Part shown: piece by piece, positions 18,872-31,180 of the stretch
How positions within the stretch are numbered: the stretch's first letter is position 1
Layout: each line of letters begins with the position of its first letter
Source: Dipteris shenzhenensis
Taxonomy: Eukaryota > Polypodiophyta > Polypodiopsida > Gleicheniales
Reading direction: 5' to 3' (one strand)
DNA length: 64,000 nt
Assembly (NCBI GenBank): GCA_047967505.1
Contig: CM106539.1
Translations under genes and position numbers: made by a program
The notes under the pieces: generated by a model
Seen by the model: the letters and a program-made list of their open reading frames with translations, nothing else
Told to the model about the DNA's origin: nothing
The model's database searches: none

Positions 18872-20600
18872 TGTTATGATTACTCTATTTACAAATTAAC
18901 TTCTTTGTGGCATAACAATTGCAATAAAGTTAAAATATTCATTTTATCTTTGTTATTAGATAAAAATAAATGTGTTGTGATGGAACATTAAGCTAGTTAA
19001 CAAGGCCCTTAAAATAACCACAGAAAATAAAGGAGAATAGAAATGCAAGTGACACAAGCAATGAGGACTGGTGGAGTCGGTCCCTCCAAAGGAAACTGTA
19101 TTATAGATCTCCTTAATATAACCGTTTTAAAATACAGTTCTTGTTGTCATTTTTCCACTTACATAGCATGAAGATAAAAAAATCATACACAAAGAATTCA
19201 TGCATTTTGTGTGTTTATAACCCTCTGTTTGAGGACCTCAAGCACCTTGAAAGGTGGAGAGAGCTAGCAAGGTATGAGGGAGAATAGTGGGAATAAGAAA
19301 GACCTTTATGAGACAAGAGTATTTCCTATATAGCATAATACATAGTCAGAGAAGGGCTTTGCTTGAAGCGTAAGACCTGCATAGGATTTGCATTTGTTAA
19401 GTGTATATGATTGTTCCTTCACATGAAAATTAGCTTGTGTAGTGAGGTGAGGATGCCTTTTTATACATAAAATGTGCACACACAAACTCACCAGCATGCA
19501 TGCAAAATTGCAAACTTTTGTATGCAAGATGACTGGTCCAACTGGTGGCTCATCCAACCATCTTTGTCCTTACCATGCATGCCCTCTCATGTGTGTAGCC
19601 TTGGGCAATGTTAAACTTCTCTTATCTTTTAAGAGAAGAGTGGATTGGCCTGCTTTTATTGGCTTATTAAAAAGTGGCTAACCAATGGGAGCATGCATTC
19701 CCTCTCATGTGTGTAGCCTTGGGCAATGTGTACTACCTTCTCTTATCTTCTAAGAGAAGAGTGGATTGCCCTGCTTTTAAGTGGCTAACCAATGGGAGCA
19801 TGCAAAGTGAGCTTGGAATTGTGGGCTTGTAGATGCCACACCGATAGGGAGCCATGTGAGTGTGCCACCTTGTATATGAATCAATCCATGCATGCAAGGG
19901 GACAAACTCAAGTTTATGCATGCATACCTTGTGGACATGTGGCATACCCACTTGTCGAGTTGTTTCACCCTTTCAACTTTTCAATTGGACCACATTTTAG
20001 TTATTGGGGATCTTTGGCCCAAGACCTCATATAAAGGCCTATTGGCCATGGTGAACATCCCTTAAAATGCATGAGAAGAAAACTTCTAGTTTTGGCTAAA
20101 ATTTGACCTAAGCTCATAGGGCCCCTACCTACCCATGTGACTGTCGTGACTCATGACCAAAGTAGATTCTTTTAAGGTTCTTTTGCAAGTCCTCTATGAG
20201 GATTAATGAAACCTTTACCCTTAGGTTTTTACCCTAGCTCATAGTCTTTCCCCCCTTGGGTCTCTTATCTTAGGACCGAGACTATGAGTGCTCAAACGCA
20301 CCATTAGACTCATAGTCTTTTTATCATTTGGTCCCTTTCACATTTAGACCATAACTATGAGTGCTAAATCTTTCACCTGTCTCATAGATATACCTAATTG
20401 GTCTATATACTCTGGACCCTCTATAAGAAAGAAAGCTTTCTTTGGGTCTTCATTCTTTCTCATAGACATCTCCACCTTTTGCCCTCATACCTTCATGTTG
20501 GGGAGCTATGAGTGCTAAATTAATTTATCCTTGTTTTGTTATCTTTCACTTTTCATAAATGGCCAATTTATGATGGAAAATACTTGTGGAAAATGGGAAA
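18872..20600 (-). repeat. Family A 5' LTR on reverse strand, truncated at its outer end
   Basis: Shows the R/U5 block near 19250 (AAGCACCTTGAAAGGTGGAG), paired CCAAT/ATTGG boxes at about 19655-19800, the TTTGACCTAAG block near 20100 and TCATTCTTTCTCATAG near 20450. It stops around 20600 before the expected terminal TGTCAT. It contains a tandem duplication of about 115 bp (starts near 19577 and 19691), each copy with a CTTCTCTTA / TAAGAGAAG hairpin (19616-19638 and 19737-19759). Confidence 0.8.
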
Positions 20601-21702
20601 TTAAGAATATACATGGATGTCCTTTTACATCGCATCTTATCTCAAATTCAAAAGTCATAACATACTATATGTTAGGGAAGACAAAGGAAATAGGACAAGT
20701 AATTAAGACTTCAAAACTTAGGTTGTATTGTCTTCTTCTCTCAACATTGGTTGGAAAAAAATCTTATAAGGTGTATTTCATTTTTTATAAGAATTTAATT
20801 ATGATTGGATTGATCAAGGCATAGTTATTTGTTTTCCAAATGCTATAAGAAGATCGAGCATAGTTATTTATTTTCCAAATACTATAATAAGATTTGGCAT
20901 TGATATGGCATTATAGACCAGTATGGCATATCATCCAATGACATGTTATCTTTGGTATTTTCAATTCCCCCATGTTATCTTTGGTACTTTCAATTCCCCC
21001 TATCTTGAGGAAGAGAGGTATTCACACTTGTTGATGGTAAATGAGTTCCTTTAATGGAAATATTGGCTAACAAGTTTATCAAAAGATGCAACCTTCCCCT
21101 TGGATTGCTGGTCATTGTTATACTTATGGCATCTACATAACTCCACAGCTGGTGGCTTAAAAGAGTGTGAAGCATTTGGAGAAGTCATCTCTTGTTGAAA
21201 GAGAGTATTTATATGGGGATGTCTTGTGGAGATAGAATATCTTGGATGTTTTTGGGAATCTCCTCCTAATGCATCAAGGATCTGTGTAAGATGTGCCCAT
21301 TGACTTGAGACTCTTTTACATAAATTTGATTTGACAAGCCACTACATATTTTAGGCTATGTTTTACATCCCATAACTTTGAAAGATAGTTTTGGTTATTT
21401 TGAATTCCTCCTCAAGCTCTTAGATCTTATGACTTTTCATGTGGTCCTTTTTTGCTTTTCTAGGAAACTTACAAAATCAAATGATGTTTGGTCAACCTTC
21501 TTTTTATATTTTCATGAAGTTTAGATTCTATTTGCAACAATCATTGTAGTTTTCCTTTGGCATGAATGAGATCCCTTAAGAACTATTATAGCTTTCTTAC
21601 ATTTGTCTTTAGAGCTTGATTAGGATAGTTTGTACTTCTGGAAAGGTGTCTTTTCAAGTAGGTTTTCCATCCATTAGAGGTTTCCCACTTTTAATAAAGT
21701 TC

Positions 21703-21754
<52 letters not shown>

Positions 21755-22085
21755 TATATATATATATATGGACAACGTTAGTCTCTAGAGTTTGTACTGG
21801 TGCTTCTATGTCTACATCTACACAATATGTTTTTACGTATGCATTTGCAAGTCTTATTGCTCTGGCCAACCAATGTATATGTGTGGTCTAATTTCATAGC
21901 ACAGCAACCTTGCATATTCAAGAGACCTAAAGCAATAGGCTCATCTTTAATGGATGCTTCATCACTAATTAAAGAGTACCTATAACGGATGCTTCAACAC
22001 TTATTAAAGAGTACATGCACGAAGATTTTGAGGATGCTTGTAGAGCGTGGAAGGGCCTCAAACTTGAGAAAAAGGCCTTTATCTT
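20600..22085. other. Unassigned AT-rich region with small tandem duplications
   Basis: No recognised domain on either strand; the longest open frame (20531-20824) begins inside the LTR. Small tandem duplications: about 40 bp at 20820-20899 (CATAGTTATTTxTTTTCCAA), 30 bp at 20940-20999 (CATGTTATCTTTGGTA) and about 37 bp at 21945-22017 (GGATGCTTCA..CTAATTAAAGAGTAC). The microsatellite (AT)n-(TG)n-(TA)n lies at 21703-21770. It could be an old retroelement interior, but I cannot show it. Confidence 0.5.
21703..21770. repeat. Compound (AT)n(TG)n(TA)n microsatellite
   Basis: About 8 AT units, about 16 TG units, then about 8 TA units. Confidence 0.95.
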
Positions 22086-22966
22086 AGCCCAATTGCTAAT
22101 GGATTATGTAACCCACTCATTGCTTGTGAGGAATTGCTTCATGATAGCAATACTCATAACCCAAGTCTTTGAGGTTTCCCCTTGGGCCCATTGACTTGTC
22201 CACCATTGAGGAGCTGACTTTTGAAAGTGCATGGCTTGAAGGAATCTAAAAAGCCTTATCTCCAAAGGCTACATTAGATTACTTGATGGAGGCCACCACC
22301 TTGTTGGTGGCCCCAAAAATTCCATCATATATGAGAAAAGTCGTGCTTTTCCCTCCTCTAATCTTTTGTAACTTGTAGGACCACATCTATGAAGGATACT
22401 CCCTTCTTTTCCTTGATGGAGCATCACTACATTCATCTTGGGAGGATGGCTGGGATGAAGAGGATGAAGATGAAAAATGAGAAGATGGTGAGGAATGTCT
22501 TTTCCACTTTCTCCTCCTCCTATTTTTTTCCCCTTTCTTTGATCCAAGGTTAAAAGTAGGATTATGTGGTCTCCTCCTTTTGGGAGGGTGATGACTCTAT
22601 TTTTCCCTCCTTCTTGTTGGTGCCCTTTCACTATCAGGGGTATGAGGAGTGTCATTCTCATCTCTCTCCTTGGAGAGATTGTGGTGCCTATATTCTTTTA
22701 GTAAATCACCTTTCATAGCCAAAGGGTTTCCTCCTTTTGAGATGTCATAACAAGGCCTCATAGGAGCCTTGTCTTCAAGGTCCATGGGAAGGAGACCATG
22801 TACTTGAAGTTGATGTTTGGACCTTGGCTTGTAATGTAAGATTTTGTTCATTTCTTGTTGAAGCCATGTTACTTTTAGTAGTTAACAAGCCAATAAGATG
22901 CATGATCATGTGTGAGTTCTATGTTGTCTCTATGATAATCCTAATCTCTTGGTTATTTTGTGTCAT
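22086..22966 (-). pseudogene. gag: Family A gag, third reverse-strand copy
   Basis: The start codon at 22966 (MTQNNQEIRIII) aligns with MAxNNQESRISI of the other copies but meets a stop after about 15 codons. Downstream text includes HHQLQVHGLL-like and LEDKAPMRP (22700-22800), KERDENDTPHTPDSERAPTRRR (about 22620-22680) and, near 22215, AMHFQKSAPQWW..QGETSKTW, which is the conserved QWWASLRxQGEAPKMW block of this Gag. At least three frame changes. It ends without a zinc knuckle near 22086. Confidence 0.7.
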
Positions 22967-23330
22967 ACTTATTAGAGTTCTTTCTTTTTGGACTCCAACA
23001 CTTTTGTTTTTACCTAGCTTAAAAATATCTATACCTAGTTTTAGATCTTGGTTAATCACAAAAAGGATAAAAAGGTGTGCTTAACACTGCCAATTGCCAA
23101 GGGTAGCTTCCTAACCAAGCTTTATACTAGCTCAATAATGGTTAACTATTGGCACAAGCCTTGTAGCGTTCCATTATTAACTCTCACTAGTGTGCACCAT
23201 ACCCCACCAAGGATGGTCTCAATAACGTAGTTCATAAGTCCCACGCTTACGTACTCTAATGCAACTAGGCAACTAACCCTATGTATACAAAACTTAAGAC
23301 ACCCTTAGAAAGAAAAGAGAAACCTAGTGT
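22967..23330 (-). other. Leader and eroded PBS of the third reverse-strand gag
   Basis: Leader text matches the other copies (AACACTTTTGTTTTTACCTA, TAGATCTTGGTTAATCAC). The PBS site near 23320-23335 is mutated beyond recognition (CTAGTGTTATGATAGAA on the plus strand where CTCTGATACCAATGTTA is expected). Confidence 0.5.
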
Positions 23331-24432
23331 TATGATAGAATTTTTCGATTCAATTAATCCTTTTGGTTATATGGCAGTTGTAATTGAGTTAATGTGTTCA
23401 TTTTATCCTTTCTTAAGCTAGTAATAAAAGGGTTAGGATGGGGTATTTAAATAACCTTATGCAAGTTAACAAGGCACAAGATAAGAGAAAGGAAATAGCA
23501 ATGCAAGTGACAACAAATGAGTAATGGTGGAGCCATTTCTCCTCCAAAGGAGTTGTTTCATAAAGCTCTCTTATGAAAGCCTTTTTACAACAAAACTTTG
23601 CAATTGTGAGTCTACTTTGGTGACATGAAGATGATGGCTTCATGTACCATACATGCACATATTATGCTCACTTAGAAACCTCTATCCCAAGGCCTTAGCA
23701 CTGTGATAGTTAGAAAGAGCTATCATGGAGAGAGGAAGATGAGTGTGAATAAGAGATACCTTTACAAGAAAAAAGCATTTCCTAGATACAATTATTCCTA
23801 AGCTTAGTATAATAGTGTAGTATAGAAGAGCTTACATTGAAGCATAATACTTCCATACAATTTTCATTCTTTGAGAGCAAGTCAAGTACGCTCATCCATA
23901 CACATGAACACTAGATATTGTACTATGGCAAGGTATCCTTTATAAACAAAGAGAAAACACTATACACACATTGTGTGTATACAAAATTTCAAAAATTTGC
24001 ATGTAAAATGGTCTAAAAAGTGACTCAAGCAATCATGTTTACCTTGTTGTATCCTTCTAAGTGTGTAGCCATGTTTCCCTTCTCTTACCTTCTAGGAAGA
24101 AATGTGTTGATTGAATCCTATTGGCCCAAAAGCTGGCTAGCCAATAAGAGGAAACAAGGGCCCAAGAGAGAAAAGGCTATGAGCTAGGGTTAAAACCCTA
24201 GGGCAAAGGCTTCATTCAGCCTCTAAAGAGACATGCAAATTACCTTTAAGAATACACTTTTGCCAAGGACTAAGTGGCTAGGGTTCCTATGTGCATTCGG
24301 TAGCCTTGCTCATGTGGGAAGGTAGGGGTCTCTTGATTCAATGAGGACAATTCATAATTCAAAAGGGATTTGAGATGTATGGCATGTGTGTAACTCTCTC
24401 CCCCACAAATTTAGGAATTGAATGATAGCTAT
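23331..24432 (-). repeat. Family A LTR, chimeric: minus-oriented part joined to plus-oriented part
   Basis: From 23331 to about 24150 the order of blocks fits a reverse-strand family A LTR (U5, R near 23700, U3 near 24000-24120). At about 24150-24160 the orientation flips: GGGCCCAAGAGAGAAAAGGCTATGAG and TTCATTCAGCC are plus-strand family A LTR text as at 8600-8680. The right half (23942-24432) reappears at 25440-25935. Confidence 0.65.
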
Positions 24433-24714
24433 TCATGTTGTGCAACTAGAGCCCTAGCTCTTGGGGTTGATAGTCTCATCATGCATAGTTGTACATTACA
24501 ATACGTTATCACATTATCAATTCATGATGATCTAAATTCATGGCTAAACCGTAGTCATGATTCATGTAGTAAGTTAATGTTGCATAAAAAGACCTCAAAA
24601 AATCCTATCACATAAATAACCTAAACACACACAAAAATCAAATATAATCATCCTCCATCCCTACATGATATTATAAGATAAATTGGCCTTAAAAGGTACT
24701 TTAAAATATACAAA

Positions 24715-26188
24715 TGTCATAGAAATCAATTTCCTATTTTCCAAAAGTAATTTCCATTGTTAATTGGTCATTTATGAAAAGTAAAAAATAAGGGGAGCAA
24801 GGAGAAATTAATTTAGCACTCATAGCTCCAACCCAAAGGTATGGGGACAAAGGTGTGGTGATGGCTATGAGAAGAAATAAAGACACAACAAGGAAAGCTT
24901 CCTTACTCACAGAGATGGTCCAAAGTATGGAGACCAAGAGGTGAATCTATAAGATAGGAGGAAGCTTTAGCATTTATAGTAAGGGGCCCAAAGTATTGGT
25001 GGGGACCAAAAGGAAAAAGGCTATGAGCGTAAAGGTAGGTTTTAGCATTCAAAGTCTTGATCCTAAAGGCAAGGGGGCCCAAGGGAGAAAGGGCTATGAG
25101 CTAAGTTTAAAACCTTAGGGTGAAAGACTTCATTTAGTCTCTAAACAGACATGCAAAGGACCTTTAAAAGAATCCACTCTGGCCATGGCCAAGGACCAAG
25201 TGGCTAGGGTTCCTATATGCCATGGGCAAGAATTGGCCTTGCTCATGTGCTTGTGGTCTTGGGAGAAAGGGCAATAAGCCAGCATATTTGCATGTATGTA
25301 TGGTGAGTTATGTTGCTATCATCAGATTACCAAGATGGATAAAATGATAACATGAATTGTATTGTTAAAAGACTCTTTGTATGAGTTTAATAACATGAAT
25401 TGTATGAGTTTAAAAGACTCTTTGTGTGAGTTTAATAATTATATAAACAAAGAGCAAACACTGTACACATATTGTGTGTATGCAAAATTTCAAAAATTTG
25501 CATGTACAATGGTCTAAAAAGTGACACAACCAATCATATTTACTTTGTTGTATCCTTCTAAGTGTGTAGCCATGTGTCCCTTCTCTTACCTTCTAGGAAG
25601 AAATGTGTTGATTGAATTCTATTGGCCCCCAAAAGCTGGCTACCCAATAAGAGGAAACAAGGGAACAAGAGAGAAAAGGCTATGAGCTAAGGTTAAAACT
25701 TAGGGCAAAGGTTTCATTCAGCCTCTAAAGAGACATGCAAATTACCTTTAAAAGAATCCACTTTTGCCAAGGACTAAGTGGCTAGGGTTCCTATGTGTGC
25801 CATGGGTAGCCTTGCTCATGTGAGTAGGTAGGGGTCTCTTGATTCAAGGACAATTCATAGTTCAAAAGGGATTTGAGATGCATGGCATGTGTGTGACTCT
25901 CTCCCACACACATTTAGGAGTTGAATGATAGCTATTCCTCATTGTTTGTGTCATTTGCATTGTTATTTTTTTAGGGATTTCCTCATTGTTTGTGTCATTT
26001 GCATTGTAATTTTTTTTCTCTCTTGTGGTTATTCTAAATTGCCACGTTAGCTAAATAAAAGTTCTTTATAGACTCCAACCCAACACTTAATTTCTACATT
26101 ATGAAATAAATGAGTAAAATGAACATATTCTCTTTCATGCAATCATTACGCTACCAAGAATTTAAATGATAATACCATAAATGTAACA
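24715..26188 (+). repeat. Family A 5' LTR, plus strand, with an inserted copy of the chimeric segment
   Basis: Starts TGTCATAGAAATCAATTTCC and ends AAATGTAACA. Normal U3 text runs to about 25330, R-like text follows (AAAGACTC..GAGTTTAATAA), then a segment of about 490 bp (25440-25935) that copies 23942-24432. U5 text (TCTCTTGTGGTTATTCT) closes the LTR. TATA and CCAAT modules are not recognisable. Confidence 0.65.
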
Positions 26189-26201
26189 TTAGTATTAGAA
26201 C
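26189..26201 (+). other. Degenerate primer binding site
   Basis: TTAGTATTAGAAC after the LTR end aligns with TTGGTATCAGAGC with four differences. Confidence 0.6.
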
Positions 26202-26651
26202 ATAAGATTACTCTTTCCTTTTCTAAGGAGAGGGGGTCCTAAGTATCTATACTTAGGGGTAGAGGTTTAGACACAAAATAGGTATGATTGTATTAGACCT
26301 ATTAACAACATTGGCACACACCATTAGGAGCTATAATCTTAAGAATGGATCCCAAAAGGCTATGGTTTTTAACCATTATTGAGCTAGTAGAAGGCCTTGG
26401 TAGGAGCTATCCCTTGCCACTAGCAATGTTAAGCCCACCTATCTATCTTATGTGATTAGCCAAGCTCTACACCTAGGTATGGGTATTTGAGCTAGTAGAA
26501 AGCCTTAGAAGGAGCTATCCCTTGCCACTAGCAATTTTAAGCCCACCTATCTATCTTATGTGAATAGCCAAGCTCTACACCTAGGTATAGGTATTTGAGA
26601 CGCTAGATATAAAGAAGTGTTTTTGGAGTTTAAGAAAAAAATAACTTAGTA
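26202..26651 (+). other. Leader with an internal duplication
   Basis: Family A leader in which the block GAGCTAGTAGAA..CACCTAGGTAT.GGTATTTGAG (about 26380-26480) is repeated at about 26489-26600. Confidence 0.6.
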
Positions 26652-28140
26652 ATGAAAATAACCAAGAGAGTAGGACTAGTATAGACAACTCAAATGTAAT
26701 GTACGATGATATTATAAGTAATGAAAGTGGTCTTGGTGGTAAAGATTCAACTAGCAACAAAGAGCAAACTTGCTCTATAAGAAAAGATTCAACAACAATG
26801 CTTATCTTATAGTCTTCTTTCTATAGACAAAAAATAAGGGGTTCTTTCAAGATCTCTTTAGCAAGACCTCAAGAAGAGGAAACTCTTTGGTCTTGGAAGG
26901 GAAGTATCAAAACATGCTAAGAGCTATAAGCTATCAAAAGAGAGGAATGGGGATGAAATTCCTCATACCTCTAATAGTGATATGTCACCAAGAAAAAGGA
27001 AATATAAAATAACTCCTAGTATGGAGTTAAGAAAGTTCAAGGAAGATGGGGAAAACGACCACACTCCTCTCACCTATGATGGAACTTTTGGAGCAATTCA
27101 CATAGTAATGGCCTTCATCAATCAATTTGATATGACTTTTGGAGAAAACAATGTCTTGGAATATTCAAAGATAGAACATGTCTCCAAAAGATTAATTTCC
27201 AATGGTGGGAAAGTATAGAAGCCCAAGGAAGAGCTCCCAAGACATGAGAAGCTACGAGGATTGCTATCTTGAAGCAATTCCTCATGAGTGATGCCCAAGA
27301 AAATATCCTAATGGGATATCAAAGCTTAAAGATGTCATCCCAAGACTCTTATAAAGACTCCAAATTAATGGAGACTAGAAGTAAAGGAGAGCCCAAACGG
27401 GAGTTGAATACTTCCAATGATCAAGGCAATCTCAAACCCAAAGCTAGAGACAAGGGCTACTAAGGCAAAACTAGACTTTCTCTCGAGGAGATGGAGCACT
27501 ATCGCAAGGAGGACAAGTGCTACAAGTGCAAAGAGACATGCATGTGCAAAGAGCACATGCATGTCTCTAAAATATATCCTAAAAAAGAGGTAAAAGAAAT
27601 GATCCTCCTAGTGCTTCAAATGTAGAAGATCCAAAAGAGGAAGATCATTAAAAAGGAGCACCTCTCCTATATGTGTGAGGTAGGATAAAAGTTCTAGAAG
27701 CTTTAATCCTAGTTCTATTCACAATTTCATCTCCACACCAAGCTAGCTAAAAAGCTAAAATATCATGATTTTGAGATGGGGTATGATAGGAAAGCTAAAG
27801 GAGCTTTCAAAGAGGAAACTTTTGTAAAGGAGATTTCAAAGGAAAAGAGAGGAAACTTTTGTAAAGAAAGCTTAATGTACAAGCTTATGAGGATAACAAA
27901 GATTTCTTTATTTTCGAACTTAAAAATGAAGATGTTATCATAGTGCTATACCATGGTTTGATTGCATGGCTACCACTATGAAGTTTCCACAAAGGAGAGT
28001 ATGCTTGAACTTAAAAGTGCTTTTCTTCCTACTATACCCCCTATATAGACTGACAAAAGGTTTTTTTTCTTGTCACAAGCTATTAGTCAAAAAGTCTAAA
28101 GAGAATGAATATGTTCCTTAAAATGTAATAGTGAAAGGAA
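26652..28140 (+). pseudogene. gag: Family A gag and protease remnant
   Basis: The start codon region is damaged: the family text NENNQESRTSIDN is present in frame, but the ATG-GCT that should precede it is lost. At 26982-27220 the block KRKYKITP, then LTYDGTFGAIHIVMAFINQFD, is the conserved Gag core. A knuckle-like CYKCKETCMCKEH at about 27510 no longer fits CCHC. Weak protease-like text (SIHNFIS, LAKKLKYHDFEMG) lies at about 27715-27780, and FPQRRVC-like text near 27990. Stops are frequent; RT and later domains are absent. Confidence 0.65.
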
Positions 28141-28596
28141 TTAGAGTTGTCTAAATTTCTAGTTAAATTTTAACTTATCCTTTTGTAAGATCTCCTTTGG
28201 AGTTATCTCCTAAAGGAGGCTAAGATTTGAATTTAGCTAATCATCCAAGAGGCCTCCTTATTGAGTTCTCCACAAGGAGATCATGAGGCAAATGAATGAG
28301 CTAGGAGGTGCTAATTCTTTTTCATCATGTTTATCCATTCTAAATGTTACAAAAAAGATAGTACTTATAGATGTGGAAAGACCATAGTACAAAGTTAAAC
28401 CTTAAGAATAAATTTCCTATTTCAAAGATGGAAAATTTATTTCATAAGTCATAAATGTCTAACTACCTTACTGATATAAACCTTAAAAGGGGTTAAAGAT
28501 AGTACAAAATAATAATGATGAAAATGACTAAGTAAATGTTGTTACAAATTATGTGCAACTCTCAAGTTAATTTGTACTAGCCTAGTAGTTGTAACA
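28141..28596 (+). repeat. Short family A LTR end fragment and flank
   Basis: From about 28490 to 28596 the sequence is the 3' end of a family A LTR (ATGATGAAAATGACTAAG, GTGCAACTCTCAAGTTAATT, ending GTTGTAACA). The preceding 350 bp is AT-rich and unassigned. Confidence 0.65.
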
Positions 28597-29589
28597 GCCA
28601 TGATGCGCTTATTTTTATGGCCATCCCCTTGATCCTCTTGGCTTTTGAAAGCATTTTTGTCTGCCAAAGTTTGGCTTGTTATCTTATAAGTCAAAACAGC
28701 TATTGTTCACCCACTATGATCTAAGCAAGGTGAACAATAATTGAGGATTGGCCAATGGTTGAGATGTTCAATAAACTTCCTTCCCTTTGTAGGAGGTTTG
28801 GTAGCCTTCGAATTATGAATAAGCAAAAAGGAAGGAAAAAAAGAGGCCTCGACAAACCTTCATGAGTGAACAAGTGTAAGCTTTGCCACCCAATAGTGAC
28901 CACACTCTGAGGGACATGCCCAGTGAGAGAAGTGTAACTTGAATGAAGGGTACATGCAGTGTGTCAATTTTTGGCCTTACACTACTAGGAACCATGGACT
29001 AAAAAATAGCCACTGCATGAAAATACTATGTCTAGAAAATCGCCCCGCATAGTACATCTTGCGTCTATAGTCCGCTCCAATACTGGAGTATCTCGGTGAG
29101 GTGGGCTGCCAAGCTACAACCCCTACAAGAGTAGGATTCTCTAAAAAGCAAAGGCCCTAATGAATAAAGGCTAGGGATATGCCTACTTGGAGACTTAGGA
29201 TCTCGATGGTCAATGGAAAGGGAAATGGATTGTAAGTAAGTTTTATATAGATAATACTTGAAGAATACCTTGGTGGAAACAATACCTTGGTGGATCTCGA
29301 TGGTCAATGGAAAGGGAAATGGATTGTAAGTAAGTTTTATATAGATAATACTTGAGCAATACCTTGGTAGAAACAAATCCCCCCTAGCTTGGTTAAGTTG
29401 TAAACCTGAAATTTACCAAAAAGCTTCTTGCCTCAACAAATGATATGGACAAGATACATACTCTCCAATCTAGACAACTCATGCAAGATATACACGCAAG
29501 ACCTTAATGGGATGAGTCACACAAGGTAAAGGAGAAAAAAACACCCTAGATTGTTTCAAGAAGAAACAAAGAGCCCAAAATAGTGCTAA
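28597..29589. other. Unassigned sequence with a 103-bp tandem duplication
   Basis: No domain recognised. A unit starting GATCTCGATGGTCAATGG occurs at about 29190 and again at about 29293, 103 bp apart, nearly identical. Confidence 0.55.
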
Positions 29590-31180
29590 TATGCTGGGAG
29601 GAATGCCCCTTAAGTGCGGACCATATTTTTGAATTTTTATAAAATGGGTCCCCCATAGCAGACATCTCGTGCTATGCCATGTGACACTAAGAAGGTCCCA
29701 AGAGGATAATTTGATTGTACTTGAGTCAATTCGGAGCTAAAATACTTCCAAGTTGTATAGGATATGTCCAGTTTTGTATGTCGGTCAGTTTTGGGTTGAG
29801 CATTCAAAATGGCCTATATAAGTGAAAATCCGCTCATTGTAATGGAGTCCTGTGTGAGAGCTCAAGTGAGACTACGAGCGCCCAAGATTTTGACTCTTGC
29901 TTCTATCACCTCGGTGCTCCGAATTTAAGTCTATTTTGAGATGAGGTTACTCTATGTCTTGTTCACTTCATTTCCATTATTAATTTGTTAATGTTTAGCA
30001 AATTAATTAGTTGTTTAATTAAGAATCGTAAGCATGTTTAGTAAATTTAGTGCAATAGAGTTATTTGATTCCAGCCAAACTTCATAGGTATAGTCTAGAG
30101 GCTTAGCTCTACAGAGACTGCCTATGCATGATTCGGATTAGAATAGCCTACTTTTCGAGTTCACAATTCCTAGGTGACCGAAATGTGTTTTCAGAGAGTT
30201 AGCTTATCGAGACTTGCATATACTTAGTTAGGTGGGTTGGGTAGCTTAAAATCGTTCCATTTGTGCTAGATTAGCTTGTCCTTGTAGGATCTACACACAC
30301 ATGACCTCAACACTGAGATAGATTAGCTGCATTGTGGTCCATTGCACCTCAGGTGGTCTCTTGCATCACTGCTTCCATGCACTAGTTGAGTAAGCTACAT
30401 CCTTGAATGAGATATTTATGTTGTCAAAGTTCTCACTACATTGGAGACTTCTCTGGTGGAATGTGGTTCCATTTCCGGGGAGACGAGTACTTAGACTAGC
30501 ACGAGGTTTTGATCGTTAGCTTCATTGTAGTTTGTTGTGTCTAAGACCTCCCTAGGCTTCGACCTAGAGTTCATAAGCTTTACTGGAGGTACGATAGGCC
30601 TAAAAACTTGATGTGTATCCATAGGATAGGATAGACATGTATGATGCATGTTTCTAATAGTTTTAGAGTTTGCATTGTATTCGTGTTGTCCGCGATTGTG
30701 TTTAGGAGTAGGCAGTTCGATTTATTTTTTATTTTTAGTTTTATGTTTTGTAGTTAGTTTAGGGTAGGCATGTCGTATCTTTGCATCCATGCATGTGGGA
30801 ATCCTAACATCTTAGCCACACGAAAGCAAAAAGGCAATTTTTTTTTAGCACACGACCACAAAAAAGTGCGGCTGTGAGAGGATTACCGACCGTCGAAGAC
30901 CCCTAACCACAAAGGAGAATCGGCCATGAAGGACAACCCAGCCACCACCTTACGACTACAAAAGGTCCGATCGTAAAAGCTAACTAGCTATGGGACGTAG
31001 TCCGGTCGCCATAGACGAGCGGTCGTGGAAATCTCGACGATCGTAGAAACATTCGGTCGACCGAGAAGCAACCAACTGCGGCCACAAGAGAGTTTGCTTG
31101 ACCACGAAAAATTGTCAACAGGCCACCATTGAGTGTCTGTGCACATACACAGTCTAGCCATCACGTGCGGAAGGTGACCA
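29590..31180 (+). repeat. Putative LTR/5' region and leader of gypsy element T
   Basis: Contains a clear promoter-like TATATAAG (29815-29822) in GGCCTATATAAGTG, followed by some 900 bp without coding potential. A GC-richer stretch at about 30840-31150 is built from variants of CGACCACAAA, GGTCGCCAT and CGGCCATGA. That stretch and the next 300 bp are repeated at 33730-34560 upstream of the second gag. No second LTR copy is in the window, so the LTR call is inference. Confidence 0.4.
29815..29822 (+). promoter_or_regulatory. TATA box (TATATAAG)
   Basis: Consensus TATA in a region upstream of the T leader and gag. Confidence 0.5.

Noticed and set aside
20531-20824. 97-codon plus-strand frame
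   Set aside because: Starts inside a family A LTR and continues into unassigned AT-rich DNA; no domain or signal peptide pattern I trust.
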